A stretch of 64,000 nucleotides of DNA. Source: Spirodela intermedia. Taxonomy: Eukaryota; Streptophyta; Magnoliopsida; Alismatales; Araceae. Location: positions 2,326,501 to 2,390,500 of the forward strand of contig LR746275.1 in assembly GCA_902729315.2 (NCBI GenBank), given 5' to 3'. A model generated the notes under the pieces. It was not told the origin of the DNA and did no database searches. It saw only the letters and a list, made by a program, of their open reading frames with translations. Position 1 is the stretch's first letter. Each line of letters opens with the position of its first letter. The translations under genes were made by a program, and so were the position numbers. Positions 23,002-34,887 of the stretch are shown here, in pieces.

Positions 23002-26000
23002 ATGGCCTGGCGACGCGTTTTCCGCCGCGATGCAACGACGGTGGCGCGATCGTTTTGGTTGCGCTGCTCTCATGAGGAGCCATTGCACCGTCTCCTTCCG
23101 CTGCTGCAGGGAGTGGATTCGATGTCTCCTTGGTATCCTTGTCCGGTTGGTTTCCCATACCCCATAGATCGTGATGGAAGGCGTTCTCATTTCGTCCAGA
23201 AACGCATGGTAATGCATCCTGGCTCTTTCAACTGAGGTTATTCTATTATCTGGTTTTTCTTATCGATCGCAGACATATGAACTTCCTATCCTTTGTTTCT
23301 CGGACGAAACCTTCATAATTCTCAAGAGTTTTCGCAATGTCCGTACCTTTTTGAATAATTTTCCTTGTGCTATCTATGATCTCCTTCGATATGTATTTTC
23401 GTCTTGGAATGGAGATAACTTAAGGTCACCATGATCGCTGTTTCGTTTTCAGTTAAATACCTTGCATTCCTCAAAAACGTCACGACATTTCTCCAGCCAG
23501 GGGTGGGTCGATCCACCTGCTGGGGCTGTAGTTGATGTGCCGCTGGCCCAAACTGGCGAAGGCATTGCTGAGTGCGAGCTCCTTAAATGGTTTGTTCACG
23601 AGGTGAGCTGATCGAAGTTGTTAAATGACAGGGATTAATCATATACACAAATTTGTCTTGCAAGATCCATGCTTACATTTCTTCGTGGAAATTTGGGATT
23701 TGCTCTAGCAATTAACTTGCATTTGACTTGGAATGTAGACATGCAGCCATAAAATCCTTGTTCTGTAACCATATGTGAAAATGGGCTCTAGAATGGGAAC
23801 AAGTTTATCATTCATATGTTTTCCTCAAGTTGGATTTTGACCTGTCTAACCGTGTAGAATTACTTCATAAGTTCTGGTCTTTGAATGCATACTTTCATAG
23901 AATATATCATTGGCCTTAATTTCGGAAGAATGATGTATTTTGAAAATAGAATTTCACCCTTTCATGTTGTGCTCTTTCATGTTTGGGATGATTTCTTCTG
24001 AATCTTTGTCATTATGATCCTGGGGTCCATTTCCCTTGGAAGAAGGCACAAACATGAGAGTGGCTGTGCAGAACGTTCTTTCCCCTATAATTTTCATTTT
24101 AGATGAAGTTACTAAATCCGGAATTCTGATCTGGCTTTTCTAACTTAAGCATTCTTCAGGAACCCTGTTTTTATCCTCTTTGTCCTGGCCTCGGGTTTAC
24201 TTTCACAAATCTGGATTTGAGGAAAAATCTATGTGATGCCTTCTAGCAGGTCAGAAAAATTGGGCAATTATGACATGCATAACCCGAATCTGGCCTGCGT
24301 TGGGGTACTCTGATCTGATTTATAAGAAGGATGAAAATTCGAATTGGGAAAAAAATAAACCGATCAGGTATTGTTCAGATAATTTGGACCAACTTGTCAT
24401 TCTAACATACCCTTTTGCATCTCTCTTTAATCTCTGTTAGAGCATCTTGCTGATGAAGGACGAAAATAAGAGTATGGTACGATAGGATAGCAGCACCAAC
24501 AACCCAAGGAAAAAAAATAAAAATAAAAAAATTATTCTACCTGGTTTTTTTGATAACCTCGGTCCTAAGGTTTCAGTCAATTACCCTTTCTTAATTTAAG
24601 TTATTCTGTACATTTGATTTTCGGAGGGATATTGCAAAAATTCTCCTAACCACGCTATTGTTTATGATTTGCATTAAAAAAAATGTTTTTAACAGTTTTG
24701 GTAATTTTATAATTTGCATACTCCTCGCTTTTTTACTGAATATTATGAGTTTTCAATTTTCAGGGAGAAAATGTCGATGAATTTCAACGCCTTTGTGAAG
24801 TACAGAGTGATAAAGCAACAATTGAGATTACAAGTCGTTACAAGGGGAAAATTCAGCAGATTTTGTTTGTCCCTGGAGACGTAGTGAAGGTGGTCCTTGC
24901 AGACTACAGATGATTTATGTTTTTCCTTCCCTTGGATGCACTTAATCATCTGCTGACTGTGGATTGCTTTCGTTCTCTGACTTGTAATCCTGAGTATGAA
25001 TTTTCGTTGGTGTCATGGAGTTCTCTGGGAGATGGACCTTTATGCCAACGTGGTAAATCTGAATGTCAATCGCTGCGTGTAGCTCTTCATTGATGTTAAA
25101 AGTAGTTTTATCACTTTACTGTCATGTTTTCTTACGTTTTTTAACACATGACAAGACTGGTGTTTACTGCGTTTTACCCAGAGTAACTAAATATTGATAT
25201 ACCAAGTTACGTTTGTGTTTGGAATCAGTAAGGCGTGTTAACGAGTGTATTTCCCTTTTATTTCTTGACTAATATGTGTTAATCTGATATCTTCATCAGT
25301 AATTGGCCTCAGCCTATCATGAGTGACTGTGAGAGTATTTTTCTTAATCTGTGGACTTGGTTAATCAAGATGAGCCCATGCATGTGACAAGTATTGAAGC
25401 TTTTTTAGAGGGTATATTTTGTTTTAAAAGAGTTCTCAGTAAAGATGTATGAACCAGAGCCAAGTCAGACTAAGATCTGCCACGGTTTTTTCACTTTCTG
25501 CAGCACTGAGCTGGCTATATATGGTAATCTATGATGAGTGTTTGATGCCACCCATTAATGCTGAATTTAACGATAATATGTTCTCAAAACAGGCTTTGAA
25601 TCGAAGGGACTCCCATGTGGTCACAGCAGGGCCATCCCCTGCCTTCGTTCCTGTCTATTCTGATGCCAGTCTGCTCCTGTTGCGACAGTATATAGCTCTG
25701 AATAAACGCTTGGATCCTTTCTTTCTGTAAGCTGGTTACTGGGATAGTAAAAATGTCTACAAAGGTGTTATCGTCCTTCTAACATAAATAGAAAGTGAAA
25801 AGCATGGTAAATAATCTAGTAAATCATCAGCGAGGGAATAATCATTTTAACTTAATGATCATGAGAATGCGGTGATGTGTAGATTTGTAGATTTTTAAAT
25901 GTTTCTATGATATACTTTATACATTTTGAATGACCTTTTGTTTTCCCGTAATTTTAGGTGGGAGAAACTCTGTTGAAGATAATGTTGGAAGAGAAAGAGG

Positions 26001-27808
26001 CGTCAGTTCCTAGTGTTGAGAGTTTTGGTGACACAAACAGTTTAAATTCCCATGAATGTGAATCAAATTCTCAGTATTCACTGCTCAATGAAGAGACAAC
26101 AAGGGGTGTTGTATCGACGCCATCTGTTCGGCATCTTGCAAGGAAATATGGTCTAAATATAAATGACATCAAGGGAACCGGTAAGAGTGGTCGGGTTTTG
26201 AAAGAAGATGTGATTAGTTATGCTGTTAGCAGAGGTATTGTGGTGGAGTCATCCTCCAGCCTGCATGGAGTGGCTGAAGAGGAGTCCTTGTTTCAAGAGG
26301 AGAAAACTACACAAGGGAGCAGCACTACGGATGGGCCAACTTATGAAGATAAGACAATGCATCTCACGTAAGACACTTTTTCATGTTACTGCATAAAGAC
26401 TGGATGCCATTCTTCAATGTATTAAATATTTGAACCTCAAGGGCCTTAATAGTTCTGATTTTTTGCCACTTTTCAGAGGATTTCAGCGGGCAATGGTTAA
26501 ATCCATGTCCATGGCTGCGAATATACCACATTTTCATTATATTGAAGAGATAAACTTTGATGCCCTTGTTAAATTGAAAGAGGCATTCAAAGAGGAGAAT
26601 ACTGATCCTGACATCAAACACACATATCTTCCATTTCTGATAAAGTCACTTTCCGTAGCTTTGGAGAGGCACCCTTTATTAAATAGCTCATTCATCGAGG
26701 AAACAAATGAGCTCATCCTCAAAGGTATTCTTCTCACCATTTTGCAAAAACCTTATAGATGTTGACTGTATCTTATAGATTTCATCTGGTTGACTTTGTC
26801 TTTCTGTCGTTTCAAAAATGTTGACTCTCTGAAGCATCTTCACATTTTTTTTCTCTTTCACATTATTCTCTTGCTTGTGGCGACGGTCAAAATCTGTCCA
26901 TATTTTCTTAGATTGGATGCATTGGGGGAAGAAGAAGAAGACTCAAAAATGTCAACTCGAACTCTGACGTCTCTGAAAGAAAATAATATGGTGACCCGAA
27001 ATCCGACTCTTCTTGTCCCATTCGGACCAGCAAGACAGATTTTTCCCATGATTAAACTTTACTCGTCCGTCTTATATTACTTACGGATTGAACTGCGAGT
27101 GCATACTGCCATTGCTTTTCTCTCGGTTTTGTTATTGCATCCTCACTGCATATAAGATGTTTAAATTCCTTTTTTACCTCAAAAATTTTCAAATATTAGA
27201 TACATGGTCCTTCTAATGAAGCACGATGCTCTTGCTCCCAAGTTCTTGTCCAAGATCTGAGCCCGATATTACCATTTCCAGCATTCAGACTTCGTTCTTG
27301 ATTTTTTTCTCTGGGTATTCCACATAAGGGCTTGATCTTGATCTGCATCGGCTTTCCTTTCGAATTTTATTTATTATTATTATTATTTTGGGTTTCCAAT
27401 CTTGGAGAGGTTCCACGAGAAGGTTTCCAGCCCTGGACTGCAATAAATTATTACCCAGGCTTAGTTGTGGTTTCTGGATTTCTATGTTCTTATTTTTTTT
27501 TTCTTCCTTGGGATGAATGCAGGGTCCCATAACATCGGTGTCGCCATGGCCACCCCACATGGTTTGGCGGTGCCGAACATAAAGAAGGTTCAGTCTCTCT
27601 CTGTCCTGGAGGTACTCACACTACTCTCTCCTTCGAAAGACCGCATAATCCTGCTCTTCTCATACATCACACCCACACGCTTCCATATCTCAGAGCTTCA
27701 AAAAATTCTATTAGAACCGACTCTATGAACTTAAATTTCCTCTTTTGCTCCGCCACTCATTCGATGCAACTTCGACCCATAAACTGGTTCGAAAATTTTC
27801 CCATATTT

Positions 27809-27867
<59 letters not shown>

Positions 27868-28444
27868 ACCTCCTTTCTAAGTGGGGAGATGGTTTAAGCT
27901 TTGTTAGGCGATTCATGTTCATCGTCTTGGGCGATTCGTAAATACCACTGCTCTAGTTACGATGCAGTAGGAGATTGAATCTCTCGTCTTTTGGGCAGAT
28001 CACGAAAGAACTGATGCGGCTGCAGCAACTGGCGGCGAAGAACAAGCTGCATTCCGAGGACATCGCCGGCGGCACGTTGACCCTGAGCAACATCGGCTCC
28101 ATCGGCGGGACATCCGGAACCCCCCTCATCAACTCCCCCGAAGTCGCCATCATCGCCCTCGGGCGGATCCGGAAACTCCCCCGCTTCAGATCCGACGGTG
28201 CAGTACACCCCGCCGCCATCGCCAACGTAAGAACACTAATCCGTAGACCTGATTTTTCTGCCCTATACGACCAGCCTATTCGTGAACAGAAAAAAATAAA
28301 TACGTGTGGATACTCGTCCGATCGTGGTAGGTTGTGGTTGGAGCTGATCATAGGGTGGTGGATGGAGCAACGGTCGCCAGATTCTGCAACGAGTGGAAGT
28401 CGCTGATCGAGAAGCCACAGTCGCTCTTGCTGCACCTGAGGTGA
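23002..28444 (+). CDS. BCE2: Branched-chain 2-oxoacid dehydrogenase E2 (dihydrolipoyl transacylase), mitochondrial
   Basis: Eight exons encode 523 residues: 23002-23208, 23453-23602, 24764-24889, 25958-26367, 26477-26724, 27523-27611, 27999-28226 and 28331-28444. E2 transfers branched acyl groups from lipoamide to CoA in Val/Leu/Ile breakdown in mitochondria. An Arg-rich N-terminus ([19 protein letters not shown]) fits a mitochondrial presequence. The lipoyl domain has the modified Lys at about 136 in [10 protein letters not shown]. The subunit-binding domain has [15 protein letters not shown] and [13 protein letters not shown]. The catalytic domain ends with [14 protein letters not shown] (His about 493, Asp about 497). 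Exon 8 uses the acceptor before GTTGTGGTTGGAGC, the only one that keeps this motif. The codon joining exons 4 and 5 gives Thr before GFQRAM where relatives have Arg. An upstream in-frame start is not apparent. Confidence 0.94.
27808..27863. repeat. (CT)n microsatellite in BCE2 intron 6
   Basis: About 27 CT units lie 135 bp before exon 7. Confidence 0.95.
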
Positions 28445-28510
28445 TGCCACCTCACCTATATAATTTTTTAAAAAAATGCAGAATAAAAACGTCAATAATG
28501 ATATCCATTA

Positions 28511-28607
<97 letters not shown>

Positions 28608-28987
28608 GCACACACGCACATTCTGAAATGCTGGGCCTGGGCATTTTTTTCACATGGCCCAGACTCTCTCCAGCCGAGAAAAAAGCCCGGAAAACGGAAG
28701 AGAGAGAGAGAGAGAGAGGGGTCTGTGTTCTTCAACAAGAAAGGAAGAATTGATTAATTGGGATTTATAGGCACGCCCACAATACTGAAAACAGGAATAA
28801 ATCAGGAATAACGAATCCTTGGTCCCAACGACTACAGTGAGAATCAACAAATAAATTACAGATGAATTAACGTATCGGGCTTGCTATTATTCGTGAGACA
28901 GAAGAACCACTCGTGGGTTTGTGCTTCTCCTGGTAAGAAGGAATCCTCCACTTTGTTAGAGCGAGAGAGAGAGAGAGAGAGAGAGGA
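28445..28987. repeat. Intergenic stretch with (CT)n(CA)n compound microsatellite
   Basis: Between BCE2 and the first ERF lies a (CT)n tract (about 28519-28577) that runs into (CA)n (to about 28618). GA runs follow at 28699-28719 and 28963-28984. Frames through the repeat are low-complexity artefacts. Two GGCCCA/TGGGCC motifs lie near 28635-28660. No gene is seen. Confidence 0.85.
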
Positions 28988-29656
28988 TTAGAAGGTGACG
29001 GAGTGGACGTCATCGAAGCTCCACAGCTGTAATGATGATTCCTGCATGCATGCGTTGGGGACGAGATTCGACGACCGCTGCTCGCTGCCGACGTCGCCGC
29101 CTTCCATGTAGGGGATGTCTAGGAAGCTCATGTACGCCTCGAAGGCCTGCAGCTCCTCCGACAGCTCCTCTGCAGTTGCGGCAGGCGGCGCCGCCGTCGC
29201 CAACGGCGGAGCGGGCGCTTGGGGAGGAAGTAGGCTGCCGGCGGACTCGAAGAAGGCAGCGTCAGCGGCGGCGCCGCCGTTCACCGGCGGCGCAACGTAG
29301 CTGTAGGATTCGTTCTCCTCGTTGGGGAAGTTGACTTTGGCCTTGCAGCCGCGGATTCGGCGGGCTTCCCGGTCGTAGGCGCGAGCGGCCTCCTCGGCGG
29401 AGTCGTAGGTACCGAGCCAGACGCGGAGGCCCTTCCTGGGGTCTCTGATTTCCGCCGCCCACTTCCCCCACGGCCGCCGGCGGATCCCCCGGTAGAGGTT
29501 CTTCCTCTCCACCTTGCGGCGGCGGCGCGGGACCTGCTTCTCGGCCAAGGGGGAGCTGGGCCACAGGTCGGAGGGGGAGACTTGTTCCTGCCGGAGCCAC
29601 GAGCTGCTGCTCCCTCGCGAGGGGATGAGATCGGCCAGTATCGCGCCGCCGCACAT
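28988..29656 (-). CDS. ERF71: Group VII ethylene response factor with MC N-degron (HRE2/ERF71-like)
   Basis: One uninterrupted 222-residue frame. It begins [12 protein letters not shown], the group VII signature: after Met removal, Cys2 is oxidised by plant cysteine oxidases and the protein is degraded by the N-degron pathway in air, so it accumulates in hypoxia. Basic residues (RRRRK) and the AP2/ERF DNA-binding domain follow ([20 protein letters not shown] to KAKVNFP, about 53-111). The Trp and Arg residues that touch the GCC box in AtERF1 are present. The C-terminus has [17 protein letters not shown] and LWSFDDV, resembling Arabidopsis HRE2. It is intronless, unlike the neighbouring paralogue. 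A (GAA)n run lies directly upstream in the leader, with a TATATA at 29812-29817. Confidence 0.93.
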   Translation of the reverse strand: MCGGAILADLIPSRGSSSSWLRQEQVSPSDLWPSSPLAEKQVPRRRRKVERKNLYRGIRRRPWGKWAAEIRDPRKGLRVWLGTYDSAEEAARAYDREARRIRGCKAKVNFPNEENESYSYVAPPVNGGAAADAAFFESAGSLLPPQAPAPPLATAAPPAATAEELSEELQAFEAYMSFLDIPYMEGGDVGSEQRSSNLVPNACMQESSLQLWSFDDVHSVTF

Positions 29657-29706
29657 TTTCCTCTTCTTCTTCTTCTTCTTCTTCTTCTTCTTCTTCTTCT
29701 TCTTCT
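29657..29706 (-). repeat. (GAA)n run in the ERF leader
   Basis: About 15 GAA units (TTC on the plus strand, 29660-29705) lie immediately before the start codon. Frames through it give poly-Glu or poly-Phe and are not real. Confidence 0.9.
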
Positions 29707-31563
29707 GCTTCCTGGCCGGTGGGTTCGACTGAGGATTCTATGGAGACAGCAGAGAGGAGGAAGGAAGATGATGGGGGTTCTGGTGCTGTCAATGGACAGA
29801 CAGGTAGCCGCTATATAGCTTTCTTCCCCTCTCTCTCTCTCTCTAGTATTGCGGCGCGTTGACCATTACCCGGTCGACCGACCGCGTTGTCGCCTTGCGG
29901 GTGAGCCCATACGTTTTTTGGTAGGCCTCTGGCGGCTCACCAACTTAGAGTGGTATAGGAGAACGCGGACTCGAGAGAGCTTCTAATGCCCGCTCGTGAC
30001 GTGATAATTAGCATCGTATACCACAAAAAAATTAATTTAACGAGACAAGCTTAAATACCCATATTATAAACTTTTATTTATAAATCCCTCTCTCTCTCTC
30101 TCTCTCTCTTGCTGGTTGAACTGGTCAAACCAATGGAATCCAAACGGCGGCACATCGTTTTCCGCACGCAGGTTTTTCACTTTTCTCTCTCCCATCGTCT
30201 GCAGGTGAGACCAAAAACTTTGACTTCATCCCTACGTTGATCGCATCCGAAGTTTCCCTTGCACTGTCCGTACCCTTATGATGATGTCATCGATGACGTC
30301 ATCACACCCATAACAAAAGATAGTCAACGACGGATCTTATCATTCCGACAACAGGTGACAACCGGTCGCGTCGAAGAAGCCCAGAGCCTTCATTTCACGA
30401 TACAGTCACCCTATTGTATCTTATTTTACGTTATTATATTTTTTTTTTAATTTTCCATTTTAAAAGTATTATTTTTATTTTTCTATTTATCGGTAGAAAA
30501 ATATATTTCGCATGGGCTGTTAGACTACATGCACTAGGGGATATAATTGCGGTATGGGCTTTTTAATGGGCCGATTCTAGTCAGAGGCTCAACCCACATA
30601 GTGGGCGAGAAACTACGTTAGCTTTATCGGCCCACTCTGGTCCACCTCGACCCGACTAGTCAACTCGGGAAGAGGGAGGAGGATGGGGACCACAACAATG
30701 GGTCAACCTCGGACGTGGCCACGGAGGACGACTGGCGGAGACTGTTGAAGACGACATGACGACATCCTCTCCCCACCCGACGGATGACGTAGCAAGTTTC
30801 AACAATGTGCACCGTCGATTAGAATCGGGAAGTGCGCCCTCCCAAGTGCCACTGATTTGTATTTATTTATTAATAATTTGATGTTGACATCGAGAGCCAA
30901 AACCGGGGGAACCAACCAATAGGGTTTATCCATCCACGGACGTCCCACGTGTCCTGCAAAAAGGCACGTGACGAGCATGAGGAAGGGTTTGGAGGAATAT
31001 TTGATAATGATCTTGGTTTTGTCTCGTTTTATTCAATAAAAAATAATATAATTTTAATTCCCAAATAGTTTTGGACTATCTCCTCTCACCCCCGAAATTA
31101 CGCTATTTTCATTTTTATATAATACAAAACTTTAAATATTGTCATGTAATAACGTAACTACGATTAAAATAAAATAATTAAATAAATTTGGGTGGTGAGA
31201 CATGCGAGGATGTGGATGGTTGCTAATTCCTTATGAAGTCACGCGCATTAACTTAAATAATATTGGGTGATATTATTTTACCCGCATTGCCCTCGAGAGC
31301 GTATGCTCACTTTTGGGTTCTATCGTGGAAATAACTCAGAGTAATGTAACAACTTTGCTTTTATTTATTAATTATAATGCGAGTGCCATTCTATTACTGA
31401 CGATATAAGCCTAAGAATTTACTATTTTAGGCTTTTATCACACGCATAGATCGGTCGAGTGGAGAGTGTGTGGTAGGTGGAAGTAACCCCACGCACACAT
31501 TCTCTCTCTCTCTCTCTCTCTCTACCCATTCCAGAGGGAGGGTGTTTTCTGAAATTTTCCCAA
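29707..31563. promoter_or_regulatory. ERF71-like upstream region and space to the second ERF
   Basis: It holds TATATA at 29812-29817, CT runs at 29831-29845, 30089-30109 and 31500-31524, and a 24-bp near-palindrome of two TGAYGTCA sites at 30280-30303. TGGGCC-type motifs cluster at about 30515-30640, and a CACGTGTC at about 30946 and GGCACGTGAC at about 30963 are G-boxes. AT-rich sequence follows. No coding region was seen. Confidence 0.5.
30280..30303. promoter_or_regulatory. 24-bp near-perfect palindrome with two bZIP cores
   Basis: The two halves pair at 11 of 12 positions around the centre ATCGAT (single mismatch between 30285 and 30298). Each half holds a TGACGTCA-like core (TGATGTCA at 30282, TGACGTCA at 30294), the site for TGA/CREB-type bZIP factors. 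It lies about 620 bp upstream of the first ERF start. Confidence 0.5.
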
Positions 31564-32294
31564 TCAGAGATTATGCAACAAGTCCAGCAAGTGATGGTTG
31601 CTCTCCAAGGCCATGGCGACGTCGTCGGAGAGATCGAGAGCGTCTAGAGCTCCGCCGCCGCCGCCGATCGCCGCCGCCTCGTCTCCGCGAGGCTCCTCCT
31701 CGGGTTCCAGGCCCAGCAGGTGTTCTAGGCTTGAGATCCGCTGCTTCACCTGGGCATCGGACGGGCGGCGCTCCGCCGCCACGGGACCGTCAGATTTCAC
31801 CGGAGCCGACGGCGCCGACGGCGCCGCCGGCTTCCCGGCGGGGAAGTTGAGCTTCGCCTTCTTCCCGCGTATCTCGCGCGCGGCGGCGTCGTAGGCGCGG
31901 GCTGCGTCTTCGGGGCTGCTGTAGGTGCCGAGCCAGACCCTCACGCCCTTCCTTGGGTCTCTAATCTCCGCCGCCCACTTCCCCCGTGCCCTCCGCCGGA
32001 TGCCCCTGTACACGTTCTTCTCCTTCTTCTTCTCCGGCGCCGGCGGCGAGAGGTCACTATCTCCTGTTCGAAGGTCCATCAGAGTTCAACAGGAGAATAC
32101 GGATACAGTGGGAAGGGGGAACGGGTCGCGGTTGAGGGACGATTACCTTGCTGGCGACCTTCGAAGCTGGAACAACGGCTAGCGCCACCGCCGCCCATGG
32201 ACGAGGTAAGCCCCTCCTTCGTCGGGTCCCCGCGCCGCCGGAGGGTCGCCTCCCTGAAGGCTATGAACTCCGAGATGATGGCTCCTCCGCACAT
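31564..32294 (-). CDS. Second group VII ERF, short, with altered DNA-contact residue
   Basis: Two exons (32294-32147 and 32063-31564) and an 83-bp intron give 215 residues. Exon 1 encodes [16 protein letters not shown], the MC N-degron start. Exon 2 holds the AP2 domain ([20 protein letters not shown] to KAKLNFP) and the conserved [15 protein letters not shown] helix. The RPWGK of other ERFs reads RARGK here; the Trp that contacts DNA in AtERF1 has become Arg (CGG for TGG). The acidic C-terminal Trp motif of RAP2-type members is missing, and the protein is shorter than RAP2.2/2.12 (over 300 residues). It could be a weakened or diverged factor. It lies in the same orientation as the first ERF, 1.9 kb away, so tandem duplication is likely. 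A CT run at 32301-32320 lies just before the start. Confidence 0.88.
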
Positions 32295-33042
32295 CCTTGC
32301 CTCTCTCTCTCTCTCTCTAAAGAAGGCGACCAGTGGGATCGTCGGTCGTCGAAGGCAGACTGCAGCGGCAAGAGAGCGGAGGAGCTCGCCGCCGACTTAC
32401 TCCTCGCCTTCGAAGTCCCCACTCGATTTATTCTGCAAGAAGCACAAAAAAAAAGAGCGATCTTTGGAGAAGGTGTGGTGGGGGAGGCGATAGGGACAAG
32501 TGGCGAGGGCCCCAGAAAGTCTAACCGCCCCAAGGAAGACGACAAAGACGACACGAAAATTCATGAAAATATGTATTACGGTTGTGCCACTGAAGTGCTA
32601 CGTATGGGTCCAGTTGGCGGAGATAGGCCTGGGCTGGCTGCAGAGTGGGATCACCTGCCAGTGGGCCTTCGTCATCATTAAAAATGGGCCTATTGTTATT
32701 TGGATATTTTTATTTTAGTCCTTGTATAACTTATTTTGTTGAAACGCCCTCGGTTTTACAGCAACGATCAAGGTGGAGATCATTGCCGTGATATGGGGAG
32801 CCCCAAGAACAAATCATATACTTCCATCCGACCGTAAAAAAACTGCCAGAGCTCCCCACCGCTGACTGAGGTGGTCAACGCAATGCCACGTGGTTCACAA
32901 GGAGGCGCCACCGAAGAGCGAAGGGCGGGCGGAGAAGAAGACTGCGCCATCTCTCCCCGCCGTCAGTTTCGGTTCTCAGTTTCAGTGCCCGTATTTACCA
33001 TCCAGCGAGAGAGAGAGAGAGAGAGAGAGACAGCCACCAGGG
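32295..33042. other. Intergenic space between divergent ERF and unknown gene
   Basis: The start-proximal (CT)n at 32301-32320 belongs to the ERF leader and a (GA)n at 33006-33030 ends 13 bp before the next start. Many low-complexity overlapping frames occur on both strands but none has a recognisable domain. TGGGTCC/TGGGCC motifs lie near 32600-32700. Confidence 0.5.
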
Positions 33043-34503
33043 ATGGAGGGAGCTGCGGTGGAGGGGAAGCGGAAGAAGACGGCGCTGAGGGCGGAAGGCG
33101 GCGTCGGTGGGCTTGCGCTGCGACATGGAGCTATAGCAGCGGCGGCCGCCGTGGGGGTTGCTCTCGTTGCCGTCGCAGCCACGAGGAACAGGAAGAAGAA
33201 GAAGGCGCAGAGACCATCGAAGGACGAGGACGGAGGAACAGACGCCCCCGGTGGCGCCGGGGAGGAGACGGCAATGGGAGAGGAGAGAGAACCCCGATCT
33301 CTTCCCCTGGTTTCCCAAGGATCTCCTCCATCTCGGCCTCCTCTTCCACCGCCGGCGGAGAACCACCTCCCCCGGTAACATGGGCATAGAACAGCCATCG
33401 TGATTCCATGTTTATCGCGAAGATGATATCATTTTATAATACTAATTGTTTTTTATGGTTTCTTTTTTTGGGTAAAGTTTCAGACATCGTCGTGTTAACG
33501 GCGATCCGGTGTCGGAATATGAGACAGATGTGGTGGTTCATGTCGCCATCAGCGAGGGCGCGGCTGCCGAGGAATCCAAGATCCCGTCAACCAAACACTC
33601 CATGGGAGGAAAGGACGAGGAGGGGAGCCCAGAAGAAGAGGGAGAGGGATTCCTCGAGGGTACTCCGTCGTCGTCGGCGGCGCCGCCTCTACCGTTGTCT
33701 CTGGAAGACCATCTTCATCCGTGGGTATTTCCACTTAAAACGTCGATTTCCGACGGAATCACTGAACATTTCGAAATAAAACGAAAGGCTCCGCTCAAAC
33801 CCGTTCTCGTAAAAATGGCATTTTTAAGTCAGGAGGATTTTATTAAAAAATAAGTTAACATCCTGCTGTTTGAATTAATTATTTTACTCGTATTGGCGAT
33901 AAAAAATATGATGTAAACCTCGAACTCAAAATCCTGCAGGCACGATCAGGCCCGCACAGCACCGCCGCCATCCAGGGATGAACTCAGCTTCTCGGCGGCT
34001 CAGGTAGTCCTGCTGCTGCCATCTATACCAGAGAGAGAGAGAGAGAGAGAGTTCTGATATTCTTCATACGATCCAATCTTCTCCAGGGAGAGGGAATTCC
34101 CAGCTCCAAGGACGAACATCCGCCAGATTACCCAACTCCGGAGAAGATCATAGAGGAAGAGAGAGGACGACAGGTGGGGGAGGAAGAGGAGCTTGCCGAT
34201 CTCCCCAAGACCATTGAGGTGGTGGAGGAAGCCCTGGAGGAGATCCCATCAGCCGAGGAAGAGGAGGAGACCGAGATCTCGCCGGAGGAGGCGGTCAAAG
34301 CTTCCTGGCCGCCAGCCGAGATCGCCGCTGTGCAGGAGGAGACGTCAACGAAGAAGAGCGGCGGGAGCGGCCTGGTCGCCATACTGGTGTCGTGGAAGAA
34401 CTCCCGGAATCTGTTGTTCTGGCTATCCCTCTTCTTCGTTGCCGTTGCTGCGACGTTGCTCTACGAGTTCAATCTTCACCTTCCCCAGTCGAGTCCTCTC
34501 TAG
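33043..34503 (+). CDS. Unknown acidic protein with a C-terminal membrane anchor
   Basis: I do not recognise this gene. Four exons in consistent phase (33043-33374, 33484-33720, 33940-34003, 34087-34503) would encode 349 residues. Residues about 28-50 are an Ala/Val-rich hydrophobic stretch (AIAAAAAVGVALVAVAA) followed by a KKKK cluster. The middle is Ser/Pro- and Glu-rich and looks disordered. Exon 4 has runs such as EEEEETEISPEEA. The end has one clear transmembrane segment, NLLFWLSLFFVAVAATLLYE, 15 residues from the C-terminus, as in a tail-anchored protein. The model rests on splice sites and phase only. A (GA)n tract lies in intron 3 (34032-34050). Confidence 0.6.
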
Positions 34504-34627
34504 GAAAGACGAATCCTTCCGGCCGCCATTTTCTTCCCCACTCGAGCTTTCCCCGGTCTCTGTAGCAGCTGTTATGGGATGTTCATCAGTCCTAGCCCGA
34601 TCCGAAACCTGATGGGCATCCAATGGC

Positions 34628-34666
<39 letters not shown>

Positions 34667-34887
34667 ACTCTCACTCTCAGAGACCCTTGTGGGCAGTCGA
34701 CTTGGTCCAAAATGGGGTAGCCGGAAATGACCGCCCCACATGGGTCATCTTACCCTGACCGTGGATCCCGAAAGGGACTGGAGGAGTGGTATTGCCGTCA
34801 CGCTTGCCACTGGCCGGGACCGTCCCGTTTTCTCAGTCCCCTCCTGTGTGTTGCCTTCCTATCTTGGAGAGTGGATCGACGGCAGCG
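34504..34887. other. Spacer upstream of the LAX gene
   Basis: A 384-bp gap with (CT)n at 34633-34680, partly as CACTCT repeats. The LAX promoter must lie here or overlap the previous gene. I see no TATA box I would commit to. Confidence 0.4.

Noticed and set aside
28393-28753. Frames through the (CT)n(CA)n microsatellite
   Set aside because: Dipeptide repeats from a microsatellite, with no conserved flanks.
29262-29818. Poly-Glu and poly-Phe frames around the ERF leader
   Set aside because: Shadows of the (GAA)n repeat and of the ERF coding strand.
32871-33409. Many overlapping long frames on both strands around the unknown gene exon 1
   Set aside because: GC-rich sequence opens several frames; only the plus-strand frame starting at 33043 joins downstream exons in phase.
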